Source of the DNA: Dipteronia dyeriana
Taxonomy: Eukaryota; Streptophyta; Magnoliopsida; Sapindales; Sapindaceae
Length of the DNA stretch: 64,000 nt
Reading direction: 5' to 3'
Assembly (NCBI GenBank): GCA_032871835.1
Contig: CM065296.1
Span: forward strand, 17,959,501-18,023,500
Made by a program: the position numbers and the translations under genes. This document shows positions 1-11,700 of the stretch, in pieces (position 1 is the stretch's first letter; the number at the start of each line of letters is the position of its first letter). Under the pieces are notes generated by a model. It saw only the letters and a program-made list of their open reading frames with translations. It made no database searches and was not told where the DNA came from.

Positions 1-345
1 ACAACCATTAATGATCCCCTTTAGAGGGTTGGAGAAGCGGAAGTGAGATCGTTAGGGAAAATCAAGCTGCCTGTGGAGATCGGGAGTTACCCTTGCCAAA
101 AGACAGTACTCCTCGATTTTATGGTCGTAGACACTGAAAACTGGTTCTACAACGCCTTATTGGGAACAACTTTCCTAAACAAATCAAAGTCTATCACTGT
201 AACCTATGTTGTGACAATAAAATTCCTAACTGAAGCAGGGGTCGATGTCATGAAGGGCTTCCAAGAATGGGTGAGGAAAGCAAATCTGGTAGTATAAAAG
301 GAAATAACGGAGTCGGACGTAATACATATATACCTCTTCGAAGAG
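1..345 (+). pseudogene. Gypsy pol: C-terminal part of aspartic protease
   Basis: The reading frame from 43 to 297 contains FMVVDTENWFYNALLGTTFL, which fits the region around the second conserved hydrophobic-Gly motif of gypsy retropepsins (YNAILGRP in intact relatives). The catalytic D(S/T)G motif would lie left of the window, so only the distal half is seen. A TAA ends the frame at 297 and similar coding character continues downstream with more stops. In a live element this domain would cleave the Gag-Pol precursor inside the particle. Confidence 0.7.
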
Positions 346-559
346 GAAAGTTGCCTAAAGATTGATGAAGAGGAGGCCAGAGCAGAGATGCTAACCCAAA
401 TTGACTTAGACCTAAGGGAGACATCTCTAGAAGATGGGAAAATTCGGGAATAAGAACCAACCAATGAAGTTATAACCAAATAGAGTAACCCCGAGAAGAC
501 GGTAAAGTTAAGAGTCTGGTTGACAGAACAAGTCCAAAATAATTTGGTCAACTTGTTAA

Positions 560-1400
560 GAGATTAAAACGATGTGTTCGCTTGGAAGCATGCAGACATG
601 TTAGGAATTAACGCCAAAGTATTCTCCCACTACTTGGCAATCGACCCCGAGTGGAAACCAGTCATCCAGAAGAGATGATGGTTTAACCCTGAGAGGAGTT
701 AAGCAATAAGAGAAGAAGTAAAAAAACTAAAGACAACAGGGTCAATCAGGGAAGTACAATACCTCAAGTGGGTTGCCAATGTCGTACATGTAAAGAAGAA
801 GGATGGGCAATGGCGGATGTGCATGGATTTCATATACCTAAACAAGGATTGTCCAAAAGATAGCTTCCTCTTTCCTTGAATAGATCAGTTGGTTGATGCA
901 ACCGCGGGGGGTGAATTGCTCAGTTTTATGGACGCCTACACTAATTATAACCAAATCATAATATTTGGGCCATATAAAGAAAAGATTGCATTCATAACTG
1001 ACCAGGGGCTCTACTGATACATAAAAATGCCTTTGGACCTCAAGAATACCAGGGCAACTTTCCAAAGGTTGGATAATACGATATTCATCTGATAAAACTA
1101 TAGGAATATAAAAGTATATGTAGACGACATGATATCAAAAAGTGTTACTTCTAGGAGGGATGCGACAGATCTAGAGGAGACATTCAGGATACTGAGAAAA
1201 TATGGAATGAACACAACACGAAGAAATTTGTTTTTGAGGTACCATTGGGAAAGTTCCTTGGTTTCCAAGTTCACCAAAGAGGGATCAAGGTAAACCATGA
1301 GAAGATAAAGGCATTGGAAACAAATGATATACCCGGTTAACCTAAAGGACATTCAAAGGTTGATAGAGTGCTTGGCCTTGTAAAACCGATTCATCAGCAA
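560..1400 (+). pseudogene. Gypsy pol: reverse transcriptase, inactivated
   Basis: Typical gypsy RT blocks are readable: VKKKDGQWRMCMDFIYLNKD near 790-850, then a GGELLSFMDAYTNYNQI segment containing the first catalytic Asp region, a MPLDLKNTRATFQR block near 1027-1068, and an intact YVDD box at 1117-1128 followed by MISKS. Nonsense codons sit inside the blocks (for example after SFLFP near 877 and in QGLY*YIKMP near 1016), and the frame shifts around 1200. The role would be cDNA synthesis from element RNA. The surviving YVDD shows decay was by scattered mutation and not by loss of the domain. Confidence 0.85.
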
Positions 1401-1529
1401 ATCAACACAAAGGTGTTTGCCTTTCTTCAGATTCATAAGGAAAAGTAAAGGAGTGGAATGAAACGAAGAGTACGAACAATCCTTCCAAAAAGTTAAGGAG
1501 TATTTGGGCAAGGCCCCAATACCTATCAG

Positions 1530-2330
1530 TCATGAAAGAATATGAACGAAGAATGCTATACTTATAACTATCAGTCACAACAGTGTCTACAGGGTCTGTA
1601 CTAGTCAGGTTATACGAAATAGTACAGAAACTAGTGTATTATACCAGTAAGGCCTTGCTTCCAGTAGAAACAAAGTACTCAGCAGCCGAGCAAATGGCAT
1701 TAGCACTAGTGATGACAGTAAGAAAACTGAGACCTTACTTCTAGGCGCACAGGATCTAGGTCTACACAAACTGTCTGCTCAAGCAAATCTTGTCCAAAGC
1801 AGAAGTGTTAGAAAGACTAACAAAATCGATAAAGGGTCAGCCAGTAACAGACTTAATCGACAAGTTCGCTGAACCAAACGATGAGATTATCAGAATGCTT
1901 GGAGATAAAGAAAGGAAGGTCTTTCACTGGCAGTTACACATCGATGGGTCGTCAAACACATATGGCTACGGGGTAAACATAGTAGTATCCACACCGAAAG
2001 GTGATCAGGTAGAATGTTCATTGCGGTTTGACTTCAAAGATACCAACTACATGGTCGAATATGAGGCATTATTGGCAAGACTCAGGGTTTACACGGCGCT
2101 GGGAGCGGATGAGTTCAAAATATTCAGTGATTCGTAAGTTGTGGTCAACCAGGTTTTAGATGAGTATCTGACAAAGGACAACAACATGACGGCCTATCTA
2201 GAGATAGCTAAGGCCTTACTTAGGAGGTTTAAGAACTACAGAATCATTAAAATCCTAAGAGAATAAAATGAGAAAGTCGATGCCCTATCAAGGTTGGCAT
2301 CAACAGAAGCCAGTATCTGATCCAAGATAA
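1530..2330 (+). pseudogene. Gypsy pol: tandem RNase H domains (Tat hallmark)
   Basis: Two RNase H-like segments lie in series. The first (about 1580-1790) has YYTSKALLPVETKYSAAEQM, the connection-type RNase H following RT in all gypsy elements. The second (about 1915-2310) begins HWQLHIDGSSNTYGYG, continues with EYEALLARL and FKIFSDS, and ends near DALSRLAS, giving the D-E-D acidic pattern of the extra archaeal-type RNase H known from plant Tat elements. An uninterrupted frame runs 1790-2137. Stops at 2138 and near 2265 break the rest. The extra RNase H is thought to have been acquired by this lineage; here it is a fossil. Confidence 0.75.
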
Positions 2331-2479
2331 TCCTAATGGCTAATCTCAGGAAGCCCAGTATCAAAGAAGAACAAGTGTTAGTGGTTGAAGTAGTCGAAGA
2401 AGAATAGATCATCTTGATGACCTCGATAAGAAAATACCTGGAGAATGGTATGCTTCCTGAGGATACAACTGAAGGAAAA

Positions 2480-3587
2480 AACATTAGATACAAAGCCGCC
2501 CAATATTCGACAATTGGAAGAGAACTTTATAGAATGAGATCCTAGCAAGTATTCATACAGGTGTGTGTGGAAACCACACTAGGGAAAAAGATTTGGCCCA
2601 TAAAACCCTTAGACAAGGGTTCTATTGGCCAACTCTGTTCCAGGACACATAATCAATGGCGGGAAGTGCAACACTTGTCAAAGGATAGCAAATGATATCA
2701 AGCAGCCACCCGTAAGCTTGAAGAACCTGATATCGTCTTAGCCATTTGCAATATAGGGACTGGATCTCATCGACCCAATGCCAACAACGGCCAATGGGTG
2801 GTGCAAAGCATGCAATAGTGGCAGTGGATTATTTCATGAAATTGGTAAAAGCACAAGCTTTGTAAAGAGGCCAACATAACCAACTTTGTAAAGGGGAATA
2901 TCATCTACCAGCTTGGGATCCCAGATACAATCATCATTGTTAACGGGACCCAGTTCGATAGTGATAATTTCATAAAGATGTGTAAGAACTACCTTAACAA
3001 AAACTACTATGCCACACCAGCCCATTCTCAAACAATTGGTCAAACTGAAGTTGTTAACAAGATCATCAAGCATACCATAAAGGCCAAGTTAGATGATAAA
3101 AATGGGAAATACACAGACAAGCTACATAAGGTACTCTAGGCTTACCGAACAACCGAAAGAACCTCAACAGGAGAAACTCCTTATTCACCGGTGTTTGGGA
3201 CCGATATAGTATTTCCAATCAAGGTAATACACTCCTCCCCAAGAGTACCATCTTGACGTTAACATGGATATGCTGGAACAAAACCTGGACGAGCCAGAAG
3301 AAAAAAGGGACTTAACGAGATTAAGAAACTCAACCTACCAATAGAGGCCAACCAAATATTATGACTTGAATGTCTAGGTAATGAGGTTTCAACACGGGGT
3401 TTCGGTTATCGGAAGAGTGTCCTTGAATACCAAGGAAAAGGCAGCCGGACCATTTACAGATAAGTGGGAAGTACCCTATCAGGTGGTTGGGTTTACTGGC
3501 CATAGGGCATGTCGTCTTACACGACCAAATGAGGGAGAGTTACCCCTACCATGCAAAGCCAAGTATTTGAAGATTTTCTATCCATAG
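2480..3587 (+). pseudogene. Gypsy pol: integrase, inactivated
   Basis: The zinc-binding N-terminal part is readable near 2550-2640 (IHTGVCGNHT, then FYWPTL after a stop-containing stretch). The catalytic core follows with YGLDLIDPMPTT near 2757 and a degraded second Asp region near 2940, in changing frames. The C-terminal segment is the open frame ending TAG at 3585-3587, with SLNTKEKAAGPFTDKWEVPY and a terminal KYLKIFYP, matching the end of Tat integrases. Frameshifts and stops are frequent from 2640 to 3300. The pol gene ends here, as expected before the long 3' spacer of this lineage. Confidence 0.8.
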
Positions 3588-4649
3588 GGGATTCATTTTT
3601 CATTGTTCGTCATAACAATTAGACATTATAGTTAGCGTAAGTTTTGTTTGTTTCTAATCAGTTGTCACTTTTTCTAGCATTTTTAAGTCATCAATAAAAG
3701 TCACCTCAAGGGAAGAATTTCAAAAGATCAAGAAAAAGTTTTCTATCTTTGTTTTCGTTTACAAAGGTAATCTCGTAGCACTTGAGATTGCTAATGGCAA
3801 ATGGGTGCTCAGGGGGCCTAGTGAAGGGGCCAAAAGTATATGTCGTAAAGACAATGCACCCTCACCGAAATTAACTGGGTATATAGAAGCACTATAAGAG
3901 CGCCTTCAAGTCATAGGTGCCAGATGGGATGTGTAGAAAGCTAAATGGAGAAAGGAAATACTCATACGTGATTGACTACCAATAAAATATTGAGCAGCAA
4001 CAAATTAAGTCAACAAGGTATGGGCCATCTCCGGTGCAGCGAATCTTGAGCAACTGACTATTGGGAGACATCTCAGTGACTTAGTCGACATATAAAAGGC
4101 AAGAGTCTGTAAATTAGATGCCACACAAATGGTCCACAAAAAGAACAATACTCGACAACAAGCAACCCGAGATGGTCAATTGATAGAGAAGTAACCGATC
4201 GGGTCAGACCAAAGGTGGTCAGTTAATAATGAATCTGGCTGAACCAAGTTCAATCAGTTAATGAGATAACTGATCGGGTCAAACAATGATGGTCAGTGAG
4301 ATAATGGACCAAGTCGTAGAAGATTAGTTAGCGATAAGGCCAACTCTTTTAAATGCCTTAATGTCGATCCACGAGGCTGAAAAGAATGGTTAATCATGAT
4401 ATCGCACGGTGCTGTTATATACATAGTTTAAGCTAAAGAATGACCCAGGCCATACACTCGGTTAAGTATGGTTAGATAAGTCTCCCAACTTAATACAATG
4501 ATAAAATCAAACACAAGAAAATAAAGATTTGCATTATTGAAAACAAAAGAATCCTTAGTACAGTTTTACAGAAATTTGCAAGTTGTGTAATAAAAAAAAT
4601 AAAATTGATAAAAATAAAATACATATACAAAAAAAAAATGGTGTAACAA
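3588..4649. other. Gypsy 3' spacer, no coding signal
   Basis: Between the end of pol and the antisense ORF I find no protein-like frame on either strand. The stretch includes an A-rich tract near 4590-4640. It contains repeated short motifs such as GGTCAGT/AACTGATCGGGTCA between about 4190 and 4320. In Tat elements such spacers are normal and often carry short tandem repeats. Confidence 0.6.
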
Positions 4650-5887
4650 ATTCAGGCTCTAGGTGTGCTCAAGGGACTGCCAATCCATAGGTCTCTAAAA
4701 TCTAGCCAACATATGTCATATGGGTCATCGACCATGAAGGAAGAGTAGTCAGCATCAAGTAGGGAACTAATGTCAGCTCTTTTCACTAAAATGACACTCT
4801 CTACATCTTCGTGGTAAGTTACCAATGAGGATTTAGAGTGGAGTTAAAAATGCATGATGTAGCGGTTCTTCCCGATCAATCTGCAATAAGCCTTACATCA
4901 TGCTCTCTAGTTCTTTATGGCTTCTAGGGACTCAACTTTATGCTTTTGGATCGCCTGATCCCACTTTCGATGATCCTCCCCTAAAGATCGCTCATTGGCA
5001 CTGAAGAACATCCGAGTGGCAACAAGCCTTTCCTCCAACTCCCATAGCATAATAGCCTTATAAGCAGGAGACCTCTTGTATTGATCAATGTTTTGGAACT
5101 CAAGAGCCAATCTGGCGTCCCATGAGAGCACTTCTATGATGATCTGCAGTTGTCTCAAGTTCTCCGCCAGCCTATTATAGTGAAGCCTAGACTTATCATA
5201 CTCTTGTTGTGACTTGATCATAGATTGCTAAGCAGAAGTGAGAGTTTCCTTGGCAGTTTTGGCCTCTTCTTTGAAGTTGATGACCTCTTTCTTGGCTATA
5301 ATAGCCTTAGACTCGAGCTCAACGTACCACAGTTTAGACTTTACCACCCTCATCTCTAATTCACCATTCTATATGGTAAGCTCCTTAAAATTCTCGCTAG
5401 TTGTGGAAGCCCTGCTCTTAACACTGGTCAGCGACCTCCTTAAAGCAACCTCGATCATCTTACTTTATTTTTCAGCATCTCCTCATAAGACTGCTTGACC
5501 TTCGATTTGCTAGCTAAAGTATATTTAAGAGCCTCATTAATATCAGAGAACTTCTATTTCAATCGAGAGATTTCCCCAGCCTGTCTATCTTGAGTAATTA
5601 GCGTCCGAGTCAACTCATCCTTAGCCTGCCAAAAGAGAAAGTGTAAGAGCATTAGATAAGCTTGGGTTAGAGCTGAAAGACGTTTCGTAGTTGTTGGCGA
5701 TTTTGGCCTCCTTATAATATCCTTCACTAATGTAACACTTGTCGACGGATATGGAACGCAACACAATAAGAGGGTCAGTCGATGGAGCGTTTGAGCTTGA
5801 ATGGAGAAGATGCCCATCTAGCACTCTGTTCGATAAAGATAGAGGGATTGTCTCTTCATGCCCAAGAAGAAGAGGTATGGTCGGGGA
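4650..5887 (-). pseudogene. Antisense extra ORF of the Tat element (distal part)
   Basis: On the minus strand, opposite to pol, a long stretch reads as protein interrupted by a few stops. From 5221 to 4907 the 104-codon frame starts MIKSQQEYDKSRLHYNRLAE and is rich in heptad-like Leu, Glu, Lys and Gln, i.e. a probable coiled coil. The part at 5817-5621 is more Ser/Leu rich. Coding character extends to about 4650. Known Tat elements carry an extra ORF of unknown function between pol and the 3' LTR, often antisense; this fits that position and orientation. The upstream (N-terminal) part is displaced to 63384-64000 by element A, and the frame is continuous across the insertion. No enzymatic motif is visible. 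Confidence 0.6.
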
Positions 5888-6773
5888 TGTAGAAACCTGG
5901 ATTTACGTTGCATAGTGGAAACATAGTTTTAATTTTTTTTTGCAACTTGTAAACCATATACAATAAATAAGAATATGCATAGATGGATTTAGATCATACC
6001 CTTGATGCTAACACCTTCGTTTCTTTAAGCTTTATTCTGATTATGAACCACCAAATCTTCCTCGCTATGTCCCGCGATCCGGTAACTTTGGGTGGGCATG
6101 TCACGACCTTTCAGGAACATATAAGAGGATGCAAAGGCTTGAAGAATAGAACTCCTTCTTGAATTAATTACTTGTTACTTTCGTAACAAAATTAATTGGA
6201 CAATCCAACTAATTAACTGTGACCCTTGTTACCTTTAATCAATCGGGCTAGAAAGGGGACCTAATGGACCCACAATTTTGACCTCCAATAATACTTATGA
6301 ATCTCATCATGTAACAGATCTTGGTGAGAGATTCATAAAGATCGTGGTCCAATCCTATATGATCGTATCATATAAGGTGCCTCTATTCATATATTACCAT
6401 ATGATTTGTCTAGGTTAAGACCACCGTACATTACGTAATAGACCGTAACTATACAGTAACCATAAATTAAGTACCCAACTCTTCTTGCTATCTACAGACT
6501 CTTTAGATTGCTCATCTCAAACTGAATACCTCTGTATATGACACTCATATACTCAGTTAGAGATAACATCCGACAATCTTGGATGTTATGTACACATGAC
6601 ATAAATGTATGAGACGGGTATATAGAATGAATAAACTACTTCTTTTATTAATGTTTCACTCACATTTACAAATTACAATGTTTAGGCGGGTATATAGAAT
6701 GAATAAACTACTTCTTTTATTAATGTTTCACTCACATTTACAAATTACAATGTTTAGGGCATAAACCTCAACA
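5888..6773 (-). repeat. Element A 3' LTR (internally deleted)
   Basis: It starts TGTAGAAACC on the plus strand and ends CTCAACA beside the polypurine tract. Alignment by eye with the 61539-63383 LTR shows the same ends but two missing blocks, at about 6160 (roughly 0.5 kb present at 61806-62318 in the other copy) and at about 6300 (roughly 0.55 kb present at 62442-62988). A 72-base tandem duplication is private to this copy. Confidence 0.85.
6615..6757. repeat. 72-bp tandem duplication in A 3' LTR
   Basis: CGGGTATATAGAATGAATAA and the following bases through TGTTTAGG occur at 6615-6686 and again from 6687, essentially identical. The other A LTR has a single copy near 63300-63370, so the duplication arose after insertion. 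Confidence 0.9.
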
Positions 6774-6784
6774 ATCTCCCACTT
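6774..6784 (-). promoter_or_regulatory. Polypurine tract of element A
   Basis: AAGTGGGAGAT on the minus strand directly abuts the 3' LTR; this is the usual plus-strand cDNA priming site of plant copia elements. Confidence 0.85.
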
Positions 6785-8531
6785 ACAACAAAGCAGGTGA
6801 GACATGTCTCGTAACCCTAGACCCTCTAGGTGACCTTTAAATACTTTAGCCGTTAAGGTCTTCGTAAATGGATCAGTTTGATTGTCTAGTGACGCTATCT
6901 TGGTCACGGTCACGGTTACATCCCCTCTTTGCACTTATCTCTCTGATGAGATGATATTTCCTCTCTATATGCTTACTGCTCTTGTGGCTTCTTGGTTATT
7001 TGAAATTAGCCATAACACCACTGTTATCACATTAAAGTACGATGAACTTATCCAGATGTGGAACAACTTCCAGATCAGTCAAGAACTTACAGAGCCAGAC
7101 TACCTCTTTAACTACTCGACAAGCTGCTACATATTCGGTTTCCATGATGGAGTCAACAATACAAGATTGCTTAACACTCTTCCATACATGGCTCTACTAC
7201 CAATGGTAAGAACTGATCCAGATGTGGACTTTCTAGAATCCTTATCGACTGAAAATCATAGTCTGTATACCCTAATGGAATCAAATCTTGCCCTAAATAT
7301 ACTAGCATAAAATCACTCATTCTCAAATATCAAGATACTTGAGAATTTCCTTTACTGCAACCCAATGGTCCAATTATGGGTTGGACTGAAACTTACTGGC
7401 TACTCACATTACGAAGCATATGTCAGGTCTCGTGCATAACATAGCATACATAAGATTGCATATTGAAGACGCATAGGGAACATGTCTTATATCCTCAATT
7501 TCTTAAGGTCTTAGGACACTTTTCGTTAGATAAGTGAACTCTATGCCTAGAAGATGAATTACCTTTCTTGTAGTTCTGCAACAAAATTCGGACAAGTATC
7601 TTATCGATATACAATGACTAAGACAATGCCAAGAGTTTATTCATACAATCCCTAATTAATTGGATCCCTAGAAAATAATTTGCCTCTCCCAAATCTTTCA
7701 TTTGGAATTGGCTAGCCAGTCAACCATTTACTTTCGATTATACCCTATGGCATTCCCCATGAGTAAGATATCACCTATGTATAGGACTAAGAAAACTACA
7801 TTCTTGTTAACGATCTGCTTTTAAACACAAGGCTCATCGACATTTTGCTCAAAGCCATAGGTTTTGATAGCATTATCAAACCTAATGTTCCAGGATATGG
7901 ATGATTGCTTTAGTCTAGAAATGGACCTTTGCAACTTACAAACCTTTTGCTCTTGATCTGGAGACAAGAATCCCCAAAATTGCATCATGTAGATGCTCTC
8001 ATCAAGATTGCCATTCAAAAATACAGTCTTGACATCCATTTTCCAAATTTTATAATTGAAATAGGCAGTAATGGATAAGAGAATCCTAATAGGCTCAAGA
8101 TTGCCACTAGCCTTGCCTTGAAAGTCTCTACCTTCCCATCTACTCCTCTTTTTCTTATATAGATCTACTTACACCCAGTGGGTTTTATCCTATTCAGTAA
8201 GTCTATAAGTTCCTAGACTGAGTTGGAGTACATGGACTCCTTCTCGAGATTCATGGCTTTAAATCATTCCTCTTTGTCAGAATCTTCTATTGCATTCTTA
8301 TATGTCAATGAATCATCCACACTATCATTAGAGACAACAGCCTGTGCCTCCCCAATACATAAATAGTAATCAAATTGTCGTAAAACCCTTTTACTACGCT
8401 TGGGTGGTAGTATGGTATGACTTGGAACCGTCTAGCTCTCAGACAAAGGTGGAACAACAACTCTTGTTGATTGAATACTAGTCATTCTAGGCTCTAACTC
8501 ATTTAATACAATCTTGCTTCGCAGTTTATGA
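6785..8531 (-). pseudogene. Element A pol: linker, RT and RNase H
   Basis: Reading leftward: a linker (LRSKIVLNELEPR near 8526, then KRSKRVLRQFDYYLCIGEA), the RT start (GVDGKVETFKARLV near 8110), RT fingers/palm at 8039-7821 beginning MDVKTVFLNGNLDESIYMM, the catalytic box at 7770-7781, and the RNase H end at 6934-6785 (RGDVTVTVTKIASLDNQTDPFTK, GHLEGLGLRDM). The catalytic box reads YIGD where active copia RT has YVDD, so the first metal-binding Asp is lost. Part of the RT thumb and RNase H body between 7750 and 7000 is in scattered frames. The upstream half of pol lies at 50930-52131, separated by A2 and everything inside it. Confidence 0.85.
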
Positions 8532-9128
8532 TGTAAATCCTAGAGTCGCACAGTGGAAGGAAATTTCAAAACTTTTTTTTTTAAGGAGTCTATGAACCAT
8601 GTACGATATATAAGAATAAATAACAGGTGAGATTCGAAATCATACCTACAGGCTAACTCCTTCGTTCTTTCACTTCTTGATATATCTTTTCGATTTGTAC
8701 CACCGGATCTTCCACGCTATCTCCTAGGTTTCGACAACTGTGTTTGGGCACATCACGGGCTTTAGGAAGTTGTATGGAGGTTGACGAAAATACACAAAAC
8801 AAATCTTGCTTTGTGTAGGGAGAATTCGGCCAACTTAGATCAAAGACAAAATAAACAATTTTTTTTTCACTTGGCCGAAACACCTAACACTTTTGTTTCT
8901 TCTTCCTTTGGTTTCGCACGTTGTTGTGTTTTTCATCAAAAGAACTAGTTGTTTATCTCTTGTTTTAATAATTATATATATTTACATATTTTAAAAAACA
9001 AGATATTAATCCTATTCCATTTAGGGTAATTAGTATTATAGTGACCAAGTTAGTATATGATTCTAAATCCCATATAACCTTAGTTCACTAGGAGTTGAAC
9101 ACTTGACCTAGTTAGGAAATAAAATAAT
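8532..9128 (-). repeat. A2 solo LTR, left fragment
   Basis: From TGTAAATCCTAGAGTCGC onward this stretch resembles the A LTR landmark by landmark (GTACCACCGGATCTTCCACGC versus GAACCACCAAGTCTTCCTCGC; CTGTGTTTGGGCACATC; CATATAACCTTAGTT), but is clearly diverged. It interrupts A's pol linker. The preceding five bases TATGA (8527-8531) recur at 50930-50934 right after the matching U3 end (50825-50929), showing one LTR split by later insertions. No internal sequence or primer site of its own is present, hence a solo LTR. Confidence 0.85.
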
Positions 9129-11687
9129 TGTTGGGATTATGCTCAATAACAAGAGTGTAATAATGTATTTGGAAATCTTTTCATATTAATAAAGTGATTT
9201 CTAGTTTAACAAATCTTATAGCAATTATAGTTTAATTATTAGAATTGTCAAAAGTAAATAATCATAAGGTCAAAAGACGATGAGAAAAGAAGAATTATTC
9301 ATACATCTGGATATCTTTGAGGTAGACACAATTTTTTAGTTAGTCTTGAACAAAATTCACAAGTTAAGATAAAGGTTTAGAGCATTTATCTTGTTAAAGT
9401 TGTAGATTCTTTGGCAAGCATTTGAGTGGGATCAAATGTGTTATGATAAGTCTAAAATCATCGAAGTGTGGTATCTTTGGGCAAAAGAATCTAGTGCACT
9501 AGGTGCATTGAATAAGATCACAGTGAGATACTTTATCTAGAACTGTCAATGGATAAAAGTTTTCACTTGAAGACAGTCAGAGAGTCTATCTCAATCCTTA
9601 GACAAATGGTGGACTTATGATTACAAGTGTTATCATTGGAGCCATCAATGAGTACGATTATATAGCATAGTCTATCCTCGATGGTTTGGTGGTATTCATT
9701 TGTTAATCGATAGAGGACTTTATTTAAAGATATGGACATCATGGCTTCATTTATTAATTGTGAGTAGTATATCATCATATGGATATTTGGAGGTATTGAA
9801 AATTAAATCTTAACGTTAAGTTTTCAATAAGGTCTATTGAAATATGGCTTCTGGATAAGTCAAAATATCCAAGTTCAAAAAGTGGTCATATGTGTAAATA
9901 TGGTAACTAGGAGAGCTATAGCCGGTCTATGAGCTCTTGGCGATTACTGGAATTCTTCACGAGGATACACTATCTCCATTAAGATTGTCTAGGGTACGAA
10001 TGGGGAACATTAACTTATTATCTCATTATTTAAGAGTTCAGTTTTAGTTCTTTGGTGGAGTGAACTAAAATTAATAGATTGAACCTAAATGAATCATTTG
10101 TTGATTGTGATTAGTTTACGTCTATTAGATCTTAAATTTAGATAGCCTGCCAAGATCCTCAATCCACACAAACTTGCTTAGATCACTTGATATATTCTAC
10201 CAGACCAATTTCTAGGTCCATCTGGATTTGTTTTTAGATTTCGGAATCTAAAAGTGCTGGAGAGGTACGGTCTTGTGTGATCAAGACACACGAGAACTCT
10301 TCAAAATACCTGGATTGGGTGGCCAAGGATGTGGTATTCCTTGGGCGGCTTTAATGGGGAGCAATTAGCATTCCATTTATATATTAAGAAAATAATTTGG
10401 ACTTTATAATTAAATTGGCAGTTTAAATTATAATAATGTATTAATTTAAGACATGTGGACTTGTTTCTTTTTTGTTAAGAGTGTGTTTAGTTCACATGTG
10501 GACTTTTTAATAAAGTCCAATGGATTTAATAAAATGGAAAAATAATATATTGCCCATATAGTAGGCTTGGGCGATAAGGGCTAACATTATAGCCAAATAT
10601 ATATTTTTATTTTATTATTTAATTGAATGGAAATTAATTAATTAATTATTTATTTATTTATTTAATTTAAAGTCAAAAAAAAAAATTCCTAGTAGGAGAA
10701 GGTCTCCTAGTGTTATACTATTGTTGGTAGTATAATAAGTATCAAAGACTTGATTTGATAAGTAGATAAATAAAATGAATTTTTTTATCTAGTCAAATTA
10801 GAAAGTATTTGATATCTATAAAAGCTCTAATTGACAATTGGTCAAATTATGAAGTTTTTGATAAAGTCACATATTTATTTATATTAAGTAATTAGCTATT
10901 GGATAAATACAATATTGAGTTAGAATATGAATCTTGGTGTGGAAAATAATTCTTCTTTGAGTGAGGTTTCTTGGCAAACACACAAATCCTTCTTTTAAGA
11001 GGATTTGGACAAAATACATAAATCCTCCTTAGGAGAGGATTCGGCCATGCCGTATATATTCTCTATGTAAGAATTCAGCCAACATAAGTTTTCTAGAGTG
11101 AGAATTCAATCAAGATTCAAATCTTGAAGAGAGGATTCGGCCACCACCCTAGTTCTTGTGTGAGTAGTTTTTTTTATTTGCTTATATAGTTAAAAAAAAA
11201 ACCTTCATCCAACTCATTGTGTGAAGAATTCAGCCGAGCATACAGAAAAGAAGGAACATTTTTGTTTTTGATCGTGCATCAGTAGCTTTTACATCAAATG
11301 GCTTTGTGTACAAAATCAAATCGGGTTCACACGAGTTTCAATCAATAGATTGAGAATTCACAAGTGACCAAACGTTCTTCGTTTTTCTCTAGGAGGATTA
11401 TTTTGACTAATAAAAGACTAATAAAAGAAAAAAGATTCTGTTTGTTTTCCATCCTCAGGTATACAATTCAAATAAAGGGAGCCTATACCTTTAGGTCATT
11501 CATATTCATGATTGGATATGAAGATCTTACGGATTCAATTGATCACAACTTTAATCGTCACGAGAAAAAGGTACGATACCTTTAGTATATGTTAATTACT
11601 CAAGGGATAAGGTCTATTCTTTTAAAGAACTTTTTTTGGAAATATACCAATCGACTTTTCCGCTTCCGCGACACATTTTTTCCTACA
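9129..11687 (+). repeat. Element B 5' LTR
   Basis: It starts TGTTGGGATTATGCTC, ends TTCCTACA, and is followed two bases later by TGGTATCAGAG. The same start recurs at 35674 (B 3' LTR). The LTRs of C, D, G and J match it in opposite orientation, with shared landmarks such as TAACGTTAAG, TTTGATCCCACTCAAATG and GAAGAATACCAGTAATCGCC. Near 10960-11160 it holds the family's variable repeats built on AAATCCTC...GAGGATTxGGC. Confidence 0.9.
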
Positions 11688-11689
11688 TT

Positions 11690-11700
11690 TGGTATCAGAG
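11690..11700 (+). promoter_or_regulatory. Primer binding site of element B
   Basis: TGGTATCAGAG is complementary to the 3' end of plant initiator tRNA-Met, the standard copia minus-strand primer. It lies two bases after the LTR. Confidence 0.85.

Larger units (their letters stand above)
1..5887 (+). mobile_element. Decayed Ty3/gypsy element of the Tat lineage (left part)
   Basis: Protease, reverse transcriptase, two RNase H-like segments and integrase follow each other on the plus strand in gypsy order (RT before IN), ending near 3587. A non-coding spacer and an opposite-strand ORF follow. The double RNase H and an antisense extra ORF downstream of pol are known traits of the plant Tat group (Retand/Grande/Ogre relatives). 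Stops occur in every domain, so the copy is dead. The 5' LTR lies left of the window. The element is cut at 5887 by copia element A and resumes at 63384. No LTR of this element is visible here. Lineage assignment rests on domain architecture and motif memory, not on a tree. Confidence 0.8.

Noticed and set aside
5893..5897. AAACC as the target duplication of element A
   Set aside because: It does not match the right flank; shifting the LTR start to TG at 5888 gives GGGGA on both sides.
6882..7310. 142-codon plus-strand frame
   Set aside because: It lies opposite the degraded RNase H region of element A and shows no motif of its own; an antisense shadow.
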